Shown: in pieces, positions 1 to 7,753 of the stretch | How positions within the stretch are numbered: the first letter of the stretch is position 1 | Layout of the letters: every line of letters begins with the position of its first letter | Origin: Embleya sp049739465 | GTDB taxonomy: Bacteria; Actinomycetota; Actinomycetes; Streptomycetales; Streptomycetaceae | Direction of reading: 5' to 3' | DNA length: 64,000 nt | Assembly (NCBI RefSeq): GCF_049739465.1 | Contig: NZ_JBMHHY010000007.1 | Location: 186,001-250,000 of the forward strand | Notes under the pieces: generated by a model | What the model was told of the DNA's origin: nothing | Seen by the model: only the letters and a program-made list of their open reading frames with translations | Databases searched by the model: none | Position numbers and translations under genes: made by a program

Positions 1-2430
1 GAACCGGTCGAGCACCGGCGGGCGGGGTTCCACCACGGGCAGGAAGTTGAGCACGCCGGACTTGTCGGTCCAGCTCACCTGGCGCAGGAACGAGAAGCTG
101 CCGCGTTCCAATCGGGCGCGCAACCAGCGTCGTTCGTCGCCGGTGACGTCGGTCCGCGCCCAGTCGGGCGGCACGGTGAAGTGCAGTGCGCCCGAGCGTT
201 GCAGGGCCAGTACGGCGGGCGCGCCGGCCGCGCCGATCGGGCGCCAGCTCGCGCCGTCGAAGTATTCCCAGGTCACCTCGGGGGCGGTGAGCTGGTCGGG
301 GGTCTGCGACCCGGCCACCGCCTTGAGCAGGTCCTCCGGCGACAGGTTGGCCAGCGCGTCGGCGATCGTCCGGGCCTGGGTGACCTGGGTGTCCACGGCG
401 GCTTTGGCGGTGTTGATCCGCGCGGTGACGTCGGTGACGAACGCGACGGGATCGCCGGAGAGGAAGGACGGGAGCGGGGTGTCGGCCAGGTAGGGGGTGG
501 GCGTGGCGAGCACCGTGGCCAGCGCGGACGCGAGCACGTCGTGTGCGCTGACCACCTGGGCGTCGGTGCCGCTCGCCAGCGCCTGGGCCAGTGCGGCGCG
601 CGGCGCCGCCAACGAACTCGCCCCGGCCGACAGTTGCCCGGCCACATCGGCGGTGGCCAGGAGTAGTCCGGCAGTTGCCTTGGGCGCGCCGCCGAGGGCG
701 GCCGAGGCGGCGGCGAGATCGGCGGCCGGATTGCTCGCGGTCTGCGCGGCCTTGACGTGGTCCCGGGCGCTGCCGACGTTGGTGAACAGTACCGGTTCGG
801 CGTTCGCGGCGGAGCTCAGTGCGGTGAGCGCGTCCCTGATGTGCCTCTTGACCGAGGTGTACCAGGCGACCGGGTCCTCGCCGGACAGCGGCGAGACCAC
901 GGCGCGGCCCAACGCGCCGGTGACCGCGGTCAGTTCGGCCAGTCTGCTCGCCACCGCGCGGATGTCGGCGACGGTCTTGTCCCGGAAGTCCTTGGCGTTC
1001 TGGACGCCGCCGGTCAGCTCGCCGGTGCGCTGGTCGGCCTCCTCGGCCGCGGTGCGCGGGCGGCCGATCACCAGGGTCACCCGCGCGCCGGGCTTGCCGA
1101 ACGCCGCGTCGCACGCGACGTGGAAGGCGCTGCCGCGGACCGGCGCCGGGCCCAGCGGGTTGAACGCCCGGGTCAGGTCCACCGCCTGGGCGTCGGCGAC
1201 CGCCTTGTCCGGGGCCAGGCCGGGGCGCAGGGTCAGGTCCACGTGTACCGGGCTGTCCGGGGTGAGCGGCGCGGTGAGGTCGTCGGGGTCGTCGAGCGGG
1301 AAATAGTCGACGCCCGGCTTCGGACCGTCCTTGCCGGTGCCGAACGTGTCGGCGGCGGTCGGCGGCACGGTGACGCCGAATCGTACGGTGTGCCCTTGAT
1401 GCGCGGCGGCGAGGGTGACCGGCTTGCCGGGCTCCGCGGGCACGTCCTCCTTGGTACCGGCGGTGGCGTCGGCGACATGCAGGGTCACCGCCGCCGGTAC
1501 GCTCGTCCCGATCGGGGTGCGGATCGTCACCGTGTTGCCGGCGCCGCCCGCCGGGCCCACGAACCGCGCGATCCGGGCGTGCGTGGTCACCGCGGACAAC
1601 CGCAGGTGGGCCAACTCCGGGACGACAAAGCCGGGTTCGCGGCTCAGCCCGGTGTCAAGCCGAGCCCGCAGCCAGTACGCCTCGACCCCCGCCACCGTGG
1701 TGGTCACCGCCGTCGCACACGGCGCGACCAGCCGCACGGTGCCCGAGCGGGTGAGCCCGGCGGTGCCGTCGAACGACGCCTCGTCGCCTTCGCCCCACGG
1801 CGCGAACGGCCGCCATGCGGAGCCGTCCCACCAGGTCCAGGTCAGCCGCAGCGGTGTCGCCGCCGGCCGGCGCAGCACGATCGCGACCTCGACGGTGGCC
1901 CGCCCGGCGAACGCGAGCAACGTCTCGTGCGCGAGGTACAACTCCCGTACCGTCGGCCGCAGATCGGTGAACAGCGTGACCGGGCGCCGGGCCAGCACGT
2001 CGGCGGAGTGGTCGGCGGCGGCGTCCGCACCCGGGTCCACGCTCCACACCTCGACCAGCGGCGCGCCGGCGAGCGCGACGGTGTCCTGCGTCTCGAACAC
2101 CAGCGGCGCGTCGTGGCCGGGCACGGTGGCGCCCAGGCGGGAGCCGGCGCTCACCCGGGCGCCGGGCACCCCGGGCAGCGGTTGCAGCAGCACCGTGCCG
2201 TCCGCGCCCTGCGCGGGCAGCAGCGATACGCCCACCATGTCCAGGAGCGCGGCGAGTTGCCGATCGGGCAGGTGGGCCAGCCGCTCCTCCAACGCGGCGA
2301 GCAGCGCGCCGAGTCCGTGTGCGACGCCGAGCGACGGGCCGCCGGGGGTGGGATGCCAGTCGGGCACCCAGCCGGTGCGGGCGGCGAGCAGGGCGGCGAC
2401 CACGTCGGCCCGGCCGCGCGGCGCGCTCAT
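1..2430 (-). CDS. eCIS baseplate protein, 3' end off window (Afp11/Pvc11-like)
   Basis: The frame is open for exactly 810 codons from an ATG at 2430 to the window edge, so the C-terminus is missing. The product looks like the putative baseplate assembly protein (Afp11/Pvc11 type, gpJ-related) that forms the wedge of contractile tails. It starts MSAPRGRADVVAALL and is rich in Ala/Val beta-type sequence; two segments carry the baseplate-typical pattern around WTWWDGSAWRPF (about residue 195) and WEYFDGASWRPI (about residue 725), each followed by a WLRARL-type strand, which suggests an internal repeat. The ATG overlaps the stop of the gp25-like gene by 4 nt (ATGA), so the two are translationally coupled. 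Family assignment comes from these motifs and the gene order. Confidence 0.85.
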   Translation of the reverse strand, partial: MSAPRGRADVVAALLAARTGWVPDWHPTPGGPSLGVAHGLGALLAALEERLAHLPDRQLAALLDMVGVSLLPAQGADGTVLLQPLPGVPGARVSAGSRLGATVPGHDAPLVFETQDTVALAGAPLVEVWSVDPGADAAADHSADVLARRPVTLFTDLRPTVRELYLAHETLLAFAGRATVEVAIVLRRPAATPLRLTWTWWDGSAWRPFAPWGEGDEASFDGTAGLTRSGTVRLVAPCATAVTTTVAGVEAYWLRARLDTGLSREPGFVVPELAHLRLSAVTTHARIARFVGPAGGAGNTVTIRTPIGTSVPAAVTLHVADATAGTKEDVPAEPGKPVTLAAAHQGHTVRFGVTVPPTAADTFGTGKDGPKPGVDYFPLDDPDDLTAPLTPDSPVHVDLTLRPGLAPDKAVADAQAVDLTRAFNPLGPAPVRGSAFHVACDAAFGKPGARVTLVIGRPRTAAEEADQRTGELTGGVQNAKDFRDKTVADIRAVASRLAELTAVTGALGRAVVSPLSGEDPVAWYTSVKRHIRDALTALSSAANAEPVLFTNVGSARDHVKAAQTASNPAADLAAASAALGGAPKATAGLLLATADVAGQLSAGASSLAAPRAALAQALASGTDAQVVSAHDVLASALATVLATPTPYLADTPLPSFLSGDPVAFVTDVTARINTAKAAVDTQVTQARTIADALANLSPEDLLKAVAGSQTPDQLTAPEVTWEYFDGASWRPIGAAGAPAVLALQRSGALHFTVPPDWARTDVTGDERRWLRARLERGSFSFLRQVSWTDKSGVLNFLPVVEPRPPVLDRF

Positions 2431-2879
2431 GTGGCCGCTCCCTCGTGCAGGTAGAGCGGGTAGACCAGGTTGTAGAACGTGTTGGTGGCCCGGATCCGGT
2501 AGTCGATGCTCACGTCGAGCCGGCCGCCGGCCCGGTCGGCCACCGACACCTCCACGCCGAGCACGTCGATCCGCGGCTCCCAGGCGGTCAGCCCCTGTTC
2601 CACCCGCAGTCGGACCACGGCCGCGGTGGCCGCGGTGATCGGCTCGAACAACATGTCCTCCAGGCCCGCGCCGAAGTCGGGGCGCATCACCCGCTCGCCG
2701 CGCCGGGTGCCCAGGATCAGCAGCACCGACTCGCGGACCTTCTCCGGGCCGGTCGCCTGGGCCGCCTCGCCGAGCGGGTCCAGGCGCGCGGGCGCGGTCC
2801 AGCCCCGGCCGAGCACCGCGGCACCCTCCGGGGTCCGCTGCGCGGGGTCGGGATCGATCGGCGCGTTCGGTGCGACCAC
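2427..2879 (-). CDS. GPW/gp25-family baseplate wedge protein
   Basis: This 150-residue protein resembles the gp25-like wedge protein of contractile tails (Afp9/Pvc9), which ties the baseplate to the sheath. Visible family features are GTRRGERVMRPDFGAGL (about residues 58-74), the ETR/GER-type loop conserved in gp25 proteins, and an alternating strand/helix C-terminus ending in a hydrophobic YNLVYPLYL. The GTG at 2879 was chosen because a perfect GGAGG lies 6 nt upstream; that Shine-Dalgarno falls inside the last codons of the PAAR gene. A TTG two codons earlier would sit directly on the Shine-Dalgarno and is unlikely. It is in the middle of the eCIS baseplate operon. Confidence 0.88.
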   Translation of the reverse strand: MVAPNAPIDPDPAQRTPEGAAVLGRGWTAPARLDPLGEAAQATGPEKVRESVLLILGTRRGERVMRPDFGAGLEDMLFEPITAATAAVVRLRVEQGLTAWEPRIDVLGVEVSVADRAGGRLDVSIDYRIRATNTFYNLVYPLYLHEGAAT

Positions 2880-2881
2880 CG

Positions 2882-3160
2882 TCAACCTCCGATCAACACG
2901 GTCGGGGCGCCCGCCAGTACGGGTGCGCCGCAGCCGGCCAGGTCGCCCTGGCGCAGTGCGCCGCGTCCGCCGATCAGCACCGTCGCGGAGCCCTTGGTGA
3001 ACGGCGAGGGCGGGTGGGCGGCCGGTGGCGGGAAGGCGCAGGCGTGCATGTCGCCCTGTACGGCGGCGGGCAGGCCGCCGATCAGCACGGTGGCCACGCC
3101 CGGTCCCGCGACCATGCCGGGGTGACCGGTGGGGTCGGTGACGCGCGCTGCTGCGGGCAC
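2882..3160 (-). CDS. PAAR-domain spike-tip protein
   Basis: A 92-residue PAAR-repeat protein (Afp10 type). PAAR proteins form a small cone that caps the spike trimer of contractile injection systems. The sequence shows the P-A-A-R start (VPAAARVTDPTGHPG), three repeated VLIGG turns and a His/Cys pair (DMHAC, GCG) expected for metal binding at the tip. GTG at 3160 is chosen because GAGGAGG lies five bases upstream. The gene ends next to the gp25-like gene and follows the spike gene, the usual order for eCIS baseplates. The short length leaves no room for a fused effector domain. Confidence 0.88.
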   Translation of the reverse strand: MPAAARVTDPTGHPGMVAGPGVATVLIGGLPAAVQGDMHACAFPPPAAHPPSPFTKGSATVLIGGRGALRQGDLAGCGAPVLAGAPTVLIGG

Positions 3161-3225
3161 GGCTGCCTCCTCGGGGGTACGCGGTGTCGTTTCGTACGTT
3201 CGTCGCCGGCTCGGCCGGTCGCCGC

Positions 3226-3879
3226 TCAGTTGATCTTCACGATGGCGCCCTGGATGTTGCACGTGGCGGCGGCCTGGATGTCCGCCCGAGTGGCGTTCAC
3301 CGCAAGGCCGTTCCCGGCCTTGACGGTCACGTCGAGTCCGCTCACCGACACCGATCGGGTGCCGGTCACGGTCACCTCGCCGGAGACGCTCAGCTCGATC
3401 TTCGCCGCGCCGCCCGCGACGGCCAGGGTGATCCCGTCGGCGGCGATCTCGATGGAATGGCCCAGGGTGTGGGTCAGGGTGAGTTTCTGGAGCAGGTCGT
3501 CGATGGCCACCTCGTGACCGACCGGGGTGCGGATCACCCGCTTGGCGACCGAGTCGATGGGCAGGGCCACCGGGGGCCGCGAGGTCATCGTCCACAACCC
3601 GCCGAGCACGTACGGCTCACGCACATCGCCGTTGCGAAACGCCACCAACACCTCGTCGTCCGGCTGCGGCATGAACCACACCCCGGAGCCGTTGCCCGCC
3701 ACCGTGGCACACACCCGGGCCCACGGTTCGACGCCGGGCAGCCACGCGTACTTGACCTGCACCCGACCGGCGCCGGTCAGATCCAGGTTGTCCACCACCG
3801 TGGCCGGTGCCACGCCGGTCACCCGGGGGCTGTCCGACTCGTGGATGTCGTCGAGAGCGTCGAAGAGCGGTTCGAACAC
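3226..3879 (-). CDS. gpV/VgrG-like spike protein
   Basis: A 217-residue baseplate assembly protein V homologue, the C-terminal half of the Afp8/VgrG module, expected to form the trimeric spike under the tube. It has an OB-fold segment near the N-terminus (VTGVAPATVVDNLDL, VQVKYAWLPG, WARVCATVAG, FMPQPDDEVLVAF) followed by a beta-helix-like run of short alternating strands to the C-terminus (SVSGEVTVTGTRSVSVSG). GTG at 3879 is preferred because GGGAGG lies six bases upstream and the product then starts with FEPLFDALDD. A GTG at 3975 that overlaps the upstream stop (GTGA) would add 32 residues encoded by a 16-bp tandem repeat, which looks non-coding. Confidence 0.85.
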   Translation of the reverse strand: MFEPLFDALDDIHESDSPRVTGVAPATVVDNLDLTGAGRVQVKYAWLPGVEPWARVCATVAGNGSGVWFMPQPDDEVLVAFRNGDVREPYVLGGLWTMTSRPPVALPIDSVAKRVIRTPVGHEVAIDDLLQKLTLTHTLGHSIEIAADGITLAVAGGAAKIELSVSGEVTVTGTRSVSVSGLDVTVKAGNGLAVNATRADIQAAATCNIQGAIVKIN

Positions 3880-3915
3880 GCCGGGCCTCCCGGGCAGTCG
3901 CGTCGTGGAGCAAAC

Positions 3916-3947
3916 GAGTCGTGGATCGGACGAGTCGTGGATCGGAC
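3916..3947. repeat. 16-bp perfect tandem repeat before the spike gene
   Basis: Two adjacent perfect copies of GAGTCGTGGATCGGAC (3916-3931, 3932-3947) lie between the hub gene stop and the proposed start of the spike gene. This is one of only a few true gaps in the eCIS operon (about 92 bp). No function can be assigned. Confidence 0.8.
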
Positions 3948-3971
3948 GGGTGGACAACTGCCGTGTGCGGA

Positions 3972-5207
3972 TCACGAGTTGGGCGCCGGCAGCGACAACA
4001 GCCCGCCCTGGACCCGGACCGCGCCCTGCGCGGCGGGCGGGATGCCGCCGAACCAGATCTCCTTGCGCAGCTCGAACGAGGTGCGATAGCCGCCGCCGTC
4101 GAGGGTGTGCTCGGCCGAGACGACCCGCCACAGGCCGCCGTACGTCTCGCCCACGCCCTCGATCCGCAACACCCGCCCGGCGGTGATCCGGGGATCGCCG
4201 ACACACGAACCACTCGCGGTGGTCCGCCGGTTCAACCGGGGAATGAGCTTGGCGACGATCAGCCGCGGGGCGGTGGCGATGGTCACCGGCTCGTCCACCA
4301 GGAACGCCTCGCTCCCCGACGAGCCGCCGCCCTGCGGCCGCTCGAATCCCGGGGACACCTCGATGCTCAGCGACTGGCGATCCCAGTCGTAGCCGACCGA
4401 GATGGTCAGTTCCAGGTGCACCTCCGGCCGCCACACCCGCACCGACACGCGCGCGACCTGGCCGACCGTACTGATCCTGGGGGTGAACTCCATCAGCGAA
4501 TGCCCGTAGCGCAGCGTCACATCCGGCGACAGGAAGGCGGCCGGCGACATCAACCGAAGGACGAAGCCCGAGGGTTCGCTGTCGTGTTCGACGATCAGCT
4601 CCCACGCGTTCTCCGCGGCGATCTTCTTGAGGAAGTCGAGGGTGGTCTCCGAGTGTTGGCGGCGGACCACCCGCTGGCGCATGCTCGGGTCCTCGGCGGT
4701 GGCCACCACGTCCACCACGCCCAGCGCCGCCGACAGGAACGCGCCCAGCGGATCGAGCAGCGGCACCATTCCGTGCTCGACCGCGAGCAGTGGTGCGACC
4801 ACCAGGTCCGGCAGCGGCAATACGCCGAGCTTGGGAATCGGTACGCCGAACCAGCGCGCGGGCGAGGCGGCGGCCAGCCGGGTGCGCCGGTCCTGGGCGA
4901 TCACCCGCAACATCGGCATCCCGTCCGCCGGGAAACTCGCCTCGCTGCCGACCACTTCGCCGGTGAACAGCCGGCGCGGCTCGTCCGGCGCGTAGCCCAG
5001 CGCGATGCTCACCTCGGTGTCCAGCCGAAACAACGGATCGTCGAGCCAGCGCAACCCCTCGTTGGCGAGCGAGACTTCGAGCCGGTCGGCGTCGCCCATG
5101 CCGGTCTGGCAGGTCACCCCGGTGACCGAGCCGCGCAGTGTGGCGGGGGCCGGTCGGCCGGCGAACCGCAGCCGCATCTCCGGGGCATAGCTGGGGAATG
5201 CGGTCAT
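3972..5207 (-). CDS. phage late control gene D-like hub protein
   Basis: A 411-residue gpD-family protein, corresponding to the N-terminal (gp27-like) hub part of VgrG/Afp8. It would form the trimeric ring joining the tube to the spike. Typical features are the N-terminal beta-barrel strands (LRFAGRPAPATLRGSVTG, DRLEVSLANEGLRWLDD), the LFTGEVVGSEASFPADG segment and the RQHSETTLDFLKKIAAENAWEL helix near residue 185-205. The split of hub and spike into two genes is normal for this eCIS type. ATG at 5207 overlaps the upstream LysM gene stop by 4 nt. Confidence 0.88.
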   Translation of the reverse strand: MTAFPSYAPEMRLRFAGRPAPATLRGSVTGVTCQTGMGDADRLEVSLANEGLRWLDDPLFRLDTEVSIALGYAPDEPRRLFTGEVVGSEASFPADGMPMLRVIAQDRRTRLAAASPARWFGVPIPKLGVLPLPDLVVAPLLAVEHGMVPLLDPLGAFLSAALGVVDVVATAEDPSMRQRVVRRQHSETTLDFLKKIAAENAWELIVEHDSEPSGFVLRLMSPAAFLSPDVTLRYGHSLMEFTPRISTVGQVARVSVRVWRPEVHLELTISVGYDWDRQSLSIEVSPGFERPQGGGSSGSEAFLVDEPVTIATAPRLIVAKLIPRLNRRTTASGSCVGDPRITAGRVLRIEGVGETYGGLWRVVSAEHTLDGGGYRTSFELRKEIWFGGIPPAAQGAVRVQGGLLSLPAPNS

Positions 5208-5902
5208 GCCGGCACCTCCGGCGGCGGCGCGTCGAAGACCTCGTTGGTGGCGCGGTCGCGATACGGCAGCCGGGGCAGGTGCAGCGTGCTGCCGACCGGC
5301 AGTACGCGCGGATCGTCCAGGCCGTTGTGCAGCGCGATCGGCCGCCAGGCGGCGGCGGAGCCGTACTCGCGCCAGGCGATCAGTTGCAACGTTTCCCCGG
5401 CCACCACGGTGTGCGCCTTGGTGTAGTCGGAGGTCTGCCGCTTGACCTCCTTGGCCTCCATGTCCACATTGCGGAACTCGCTGAAGGTGACCGTCAGTCG
5501 GGCCCGCACCGGGGTGCCGTCCGGCTTGAACATCACGAACTTCTGTGCGACCCGGGTCAGTACGCAGGTGAAGGTCAGGCTCGACCAGGCGAAGACCAGC
5601 GGCGGCGGGGCGTGCAGCGTGGGATCGATGTCCATCAGGTCGACGATCCGGCGCACCAGGAGCCGGACGTCGCTGCCCGCACCCGCCTGGTCGTTCTTCT
5701 CCAGCGAGTCGAGGAACAGCTCCATCTCCAGGGTCTGCGCATTGCCGTGCACGAACTGCACGACCGGCGCGGACAGCCCGGGGACCGGGAGTTGGGCGTA
5801 GGTGGTCTCCCGGTTGACCGTGTAGTCCTCCGGGTTGAACAACACCCGGGTACGTTTCCCGGTGACCGTGTTGGTGATCGTCGCGCGCTCCATGACGGTC
5901 AT
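5204..5902 (-). CDS. LysM-containing baseplate protein (Afp7-like)
   Basis: A 232-residue protein with an N-terminal phage-tail adaptor domain and a C-terminal LysM-like domain (HTVVAGETLQLIAWREYG at about 167-184, then a conserved NGLDDPRVLPVGSTLHLP). In tails and eCIS this family links tube and baseplate hub; the LysM domain is often structural rather than a secreted peptidoglycan binder, and no signal peptide is present here. The ATG at 5902 overlaps the preceding stop (ATGA), and an in-frame second ATG follows three codons later. A conserved FNPEDYTVNRE stretch near residue 21 supports the family. Confidence 0.88.
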   Translation of the reverse strand: MTVMERATITNTVTGKRTRVLFNPEDYTVNRETTYAQLPVPGLSAPVVQFVHGNAQTLEMELFLDSLEKNDQAGAGSDVRLLVRRIVDLMDIDPTLHAPPPLVFAWSSLTFTCVLTRVAQKFVMFKPDGTPVRARLTVTFSEFRNVDMEAKEVKRQTSDYTKAHTVVAGETLQLIAWREYGSAAAWRPIALHNGLDDPRVLPVGSTLHLPRLPYRDRATNEVFDAPPPEVPA

Positions 5903-6681
5903 CGGCTCCACCCCCGGCGCTCCTGGCGGGCCAGCACCCGACGGTCGATCTCCCGGACCACGCCGTCGACCAGGCGCGGCAGGTCGGCCGAGGTGAGCGC
6001 GTCCCGGGTGGCGGCGTGGCCGGGCGACGGCGGCCCGGTCCGGTCCCGCGGCGCCGCGTCGACGAACCCGGGCGGATGCCCCGGCGCGGTCGGCGCGGGC
6101 GCGGGGCGGGCGGGGGCGGCGAAGGTCAGCGGGGCGCGGGGGTGGGGGGCGGCGTACCCCGGCGCGCCGGCGGGTGGACGGGTACCAACCGCCGCGCCCG
6201 GTCGGCCCGCATCCTCGATCCGTCGCCCGTGCCCGGCTCCGCGCTCGGCCAACTCCCGGGTGGCCCGCGCCCGTTCGGCCGCCGCGCGGCCCGGCCCGAG
6301 GAAGCCGGTACGCAGCACCGGGACCAGCGGGCCGCCCCCGGTCGGCGCCGGCCCGCCCGGCCCGACCGTCTCGACCCGGGTCGGTGCCACCATGCGCGGC
6401 ACACTCACCCGCACGTCGAGCCGCACCCGCGCCGAACGCCGGATGTCGAACACCCGGGTCGGCGCGGTCCGCGGCGCGCGCGACCCGATCGCACGCGGCA
6501 GCGTATGCAACACGAGGCCGACCCTCGGCATCCACGGCTCCACCCGACCGGCGGCGCACCGACCACCGCCCTCGGCCCGCGCCCGAACCCCGGCGAGCAT
6601 GGCCGCCGCGGCCGACCGCACCGGCCAAGCCGCCACCGGCGTAGGCACTCCCGTGACCGTCACGGTGCTCTCCCCTCTCAT
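5899..6681 (-). CDS. unrecognised eCIS protein, disordered Pro/Ala/Arg-rich
   Basis: The 260-residue product is not assigned to a family. Most of it (about residues 30-215) is Ala/Pro/Gly/Arg-rich and probably disordered. The last 35 residues form a clear amphipathic helix (LTSADLPRLVDGVVREIDRR). Its reality is supported by tight coupling on both sides: its ATG overlaps the DUF6760 stop (TAATG) and its stop overlaps the LysM gene start (ATGA). Position between the tube-proximal small proteins and the LysM protein suggests a structural or assembly role, but that is inference. Confidence 0.7.
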   Translation of the reverse strand: MRGESTVTVTGVPTPVAAWPVRSAAAAMLAGVRARAEGGGRCAAGRVEPWMPRVGLVLHTLPRAIGSRAPRTAPTRVFDIRRSARVRLDVRVSVPRMVAPTRVETVGPGGPAPTGGGPLVPVLRTGFLGPGRAAAERARATRELAERGAGHGRRIEDAGRPGAAVGTRPPAGAPGYAAPHPRAPLTFAAPARPAPAPTAPGHPPGFVDAAPRDRTGPPSPGHAATRDALTSADLPRLVDGVVREIDRRVLARQERRGWSR

Positions 6682-6899
6682 TAGGTGCCCGCCGCCTCGT
6701 TCAGCCGCTGGTTGATGGCCGACACCTGCTCCACCCAGCGCCGCCGTTCGGCGTGGTCCAGGCCCATCACCTCGGCGTGCGACCAGTGCAGGTGGTACGC
6801 GACGAAGGCCATCTCCTCCCTCAGCCGATCGAGCGGATATCCACGGATCCCCCCAGGCGCTCGTGGCCCGGTCGGACCTCCTCCCCGCAGTGCGGACAC
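6681..6899 (-). CDS. small DUF6760-type eCIS protein
   Basis: A 72-residue protein with the core GYPLDRLREEMAFVAYHLHW (residues 20-39) followed by a helix carrying the HAERRRWVEQ pattern typical of small DUF6760-type proteins found next to contractile-tail tube genes in actinobacteria. Function is unknown. Its only usable start in frame (ATG 6899) lies 79 nt inside the 3' end of the preceding gene, so the two reading frames overlap substantially. The stop overlaps the next ATG (TAATG). Confidence 0.78.
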   Translation of the reverse strand: MSALRGGGPTGPRAPGGIRGYPLDRLREEMAFVAYHLHWSHAEVMGLDHAERRRWVEQVSAINQRLNEAAGT

Positions 6900-7216
6900 G
6901 ACCCGTCGACCGGCGCCGGGCCGGGTTCGTCCACGGTGTTGATCCGGTTGTAGAGGTCCTGGAGATAGGCCAGATCGGCGGCGAACAGGGTCTCGATGGT
7001 GCGCGGCGTGACGCTCTCCACCCCGCCCACCCGGGTGACCACCCGGCTGAGCAGGATCACCGACAGGTAGGCCGGGTTGCGCTGCACCCGGGGGTCGGCC
7101 AGCGGCAGGATCTCGTCGGCGGCGGTGGCCAGCCGCATCGTGCCGTCCCGGTGCAACGCACCGTCCTCGCCGAGCAGTCCGACCGGCAGCGTGAAGTCGT
7201 GTTCGATCTGCAACAT
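6821..7216 (-). CDS. phage tail assembly-type protein with CxxC motif
   Basis: A 131-residue protein whose N-terminal 95 residues match the tail assembly/T4-baseplate-like family seen beside eCIS tube genes (FTLPVGLLGEDGALHRDG, RNPAYLSVILLSRVVTRVG, ETLFAADLAYLQDLYNRIN). The C-terminus has a single CPHC knuckle (C107, C110) that may bind a metal with nearby His118, although only two cysteines are present. ATG at 7216 lies two bases after the tube gene stop. Likely an adaptor or chaperone for tube-baseplate assembly; this is inferred from place and family. Confidence 0.8.
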   Translation of the reverse strand: MLQIEHDFTLPVGLLGEDGALHRDGTMRLATAADEILPLADPRVQRNPAYLSVILLSRVVTRVGGVESVTPRTIETLFAADLAYLQDLYNRINTVDEPGPAPVDGSCPHCGEEVRPGHERLGGSVDIRSIG

Positions 7217-7218
7217 GG

Positions 7219-7656
7219 TCACTGCACCCGCGCCAGGCCCTCGTGGACCAGTTCGAGGGTCTCGATCGCGATGTCGTTCGACTCCGCGGTCAGCGCCGGC
7301 GCGGTGTACTTGGTCGGCCAGGCCCGGACGAAGTTCCACCGCGAGGTGACCACGCCGCGCCGATCGAGCAGCAACACCGCGCCGTTCTTGCGGACGATGT
7401 CGCCCTCCACGATCTGCTGGTGCCAGTCGTAGAGTTCGGTGTCGGTGGTCATGCCCCACTTGAGCACGATGTTGGCGAACTTGGCCTGGCCGGGGAACTT
7501 GTACGGGGTGATGTTCCAGCCCCCCTCGCGGTGCTCCACCACGTCCACCGTCGCGTCGAGGCCGCTCACCTCGTGGAACCCGACCCGGATGATCCCGTCG
7601 AGTTCGACCTTGAAGTTGAAGTTGACAAAGGGGTCCTGGATATCGCCCGTGCTCAC
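7219..7656 (-). CDS. eCIS inner tube protein (gp19-like)
   Basis: A 145-residue T4 gp19/Hcp-like tube protein. Hexamers of this protein stack to form the inner tube that is pushed out when the sheath contracts. The N-terminus NFNFKVELDG and FHEVSGLDATVDV, and the central WNITPYKFPGQAKFANIVLKW are characteristic of phage-tail tube proteins, and the length is typical. It follows the sheath gene after a 97-bp gap containing a hairpin, one of the few places in the operon where translation is not overlapping. Confidence 0.93.
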   Translation of the reverse strand: MSTGDIQDPFVNFNFKVELDGIIRVGFHEVSGLDATVDVVEHREGGWNITPYKFPGQAKFANIVLKWGMTTDTELYDWHQQIVEGDIVRKNGAVLLLDRRGVVTSRWNFVRAWPTKYTAPALTAESNDIAIETLELVHEGLARVQ

Positions 7657-7698
7657 CGCGTCCTCCGCTGCCTGTCCGTTGCTGGTCGGGGGTGCTGC

Positions 7699-7714
7699 GC
7701 ACCCGCGCGGGTGC
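7699..7714. other. GC hairpin between sheath and tube genes
   Basis: A 6-bp perfect inverted repeat (GCACCC at 7699-7704, GGGTGC at 7709-7714, loop GCGC) lies in the 97-bp sheath-tube gap. It lacks a T-run. It may act as an mRNA processing or stability element to set tube and sheath stoichiometry; this is inference. Confidence 0.45.
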
Positions 7715-7753
7715 CCGGATGCGTGGGTCCGCGCCGCCGCGCGGGGTCGGCCG

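Noticed and set aside
757..2454. A 565-codon open frame on the plus strand
   Set aside because: It is antisense to the baseplate gene, Arg/Gly/His-rich, has no Shine-Dalgarno and exists because of high GC content.
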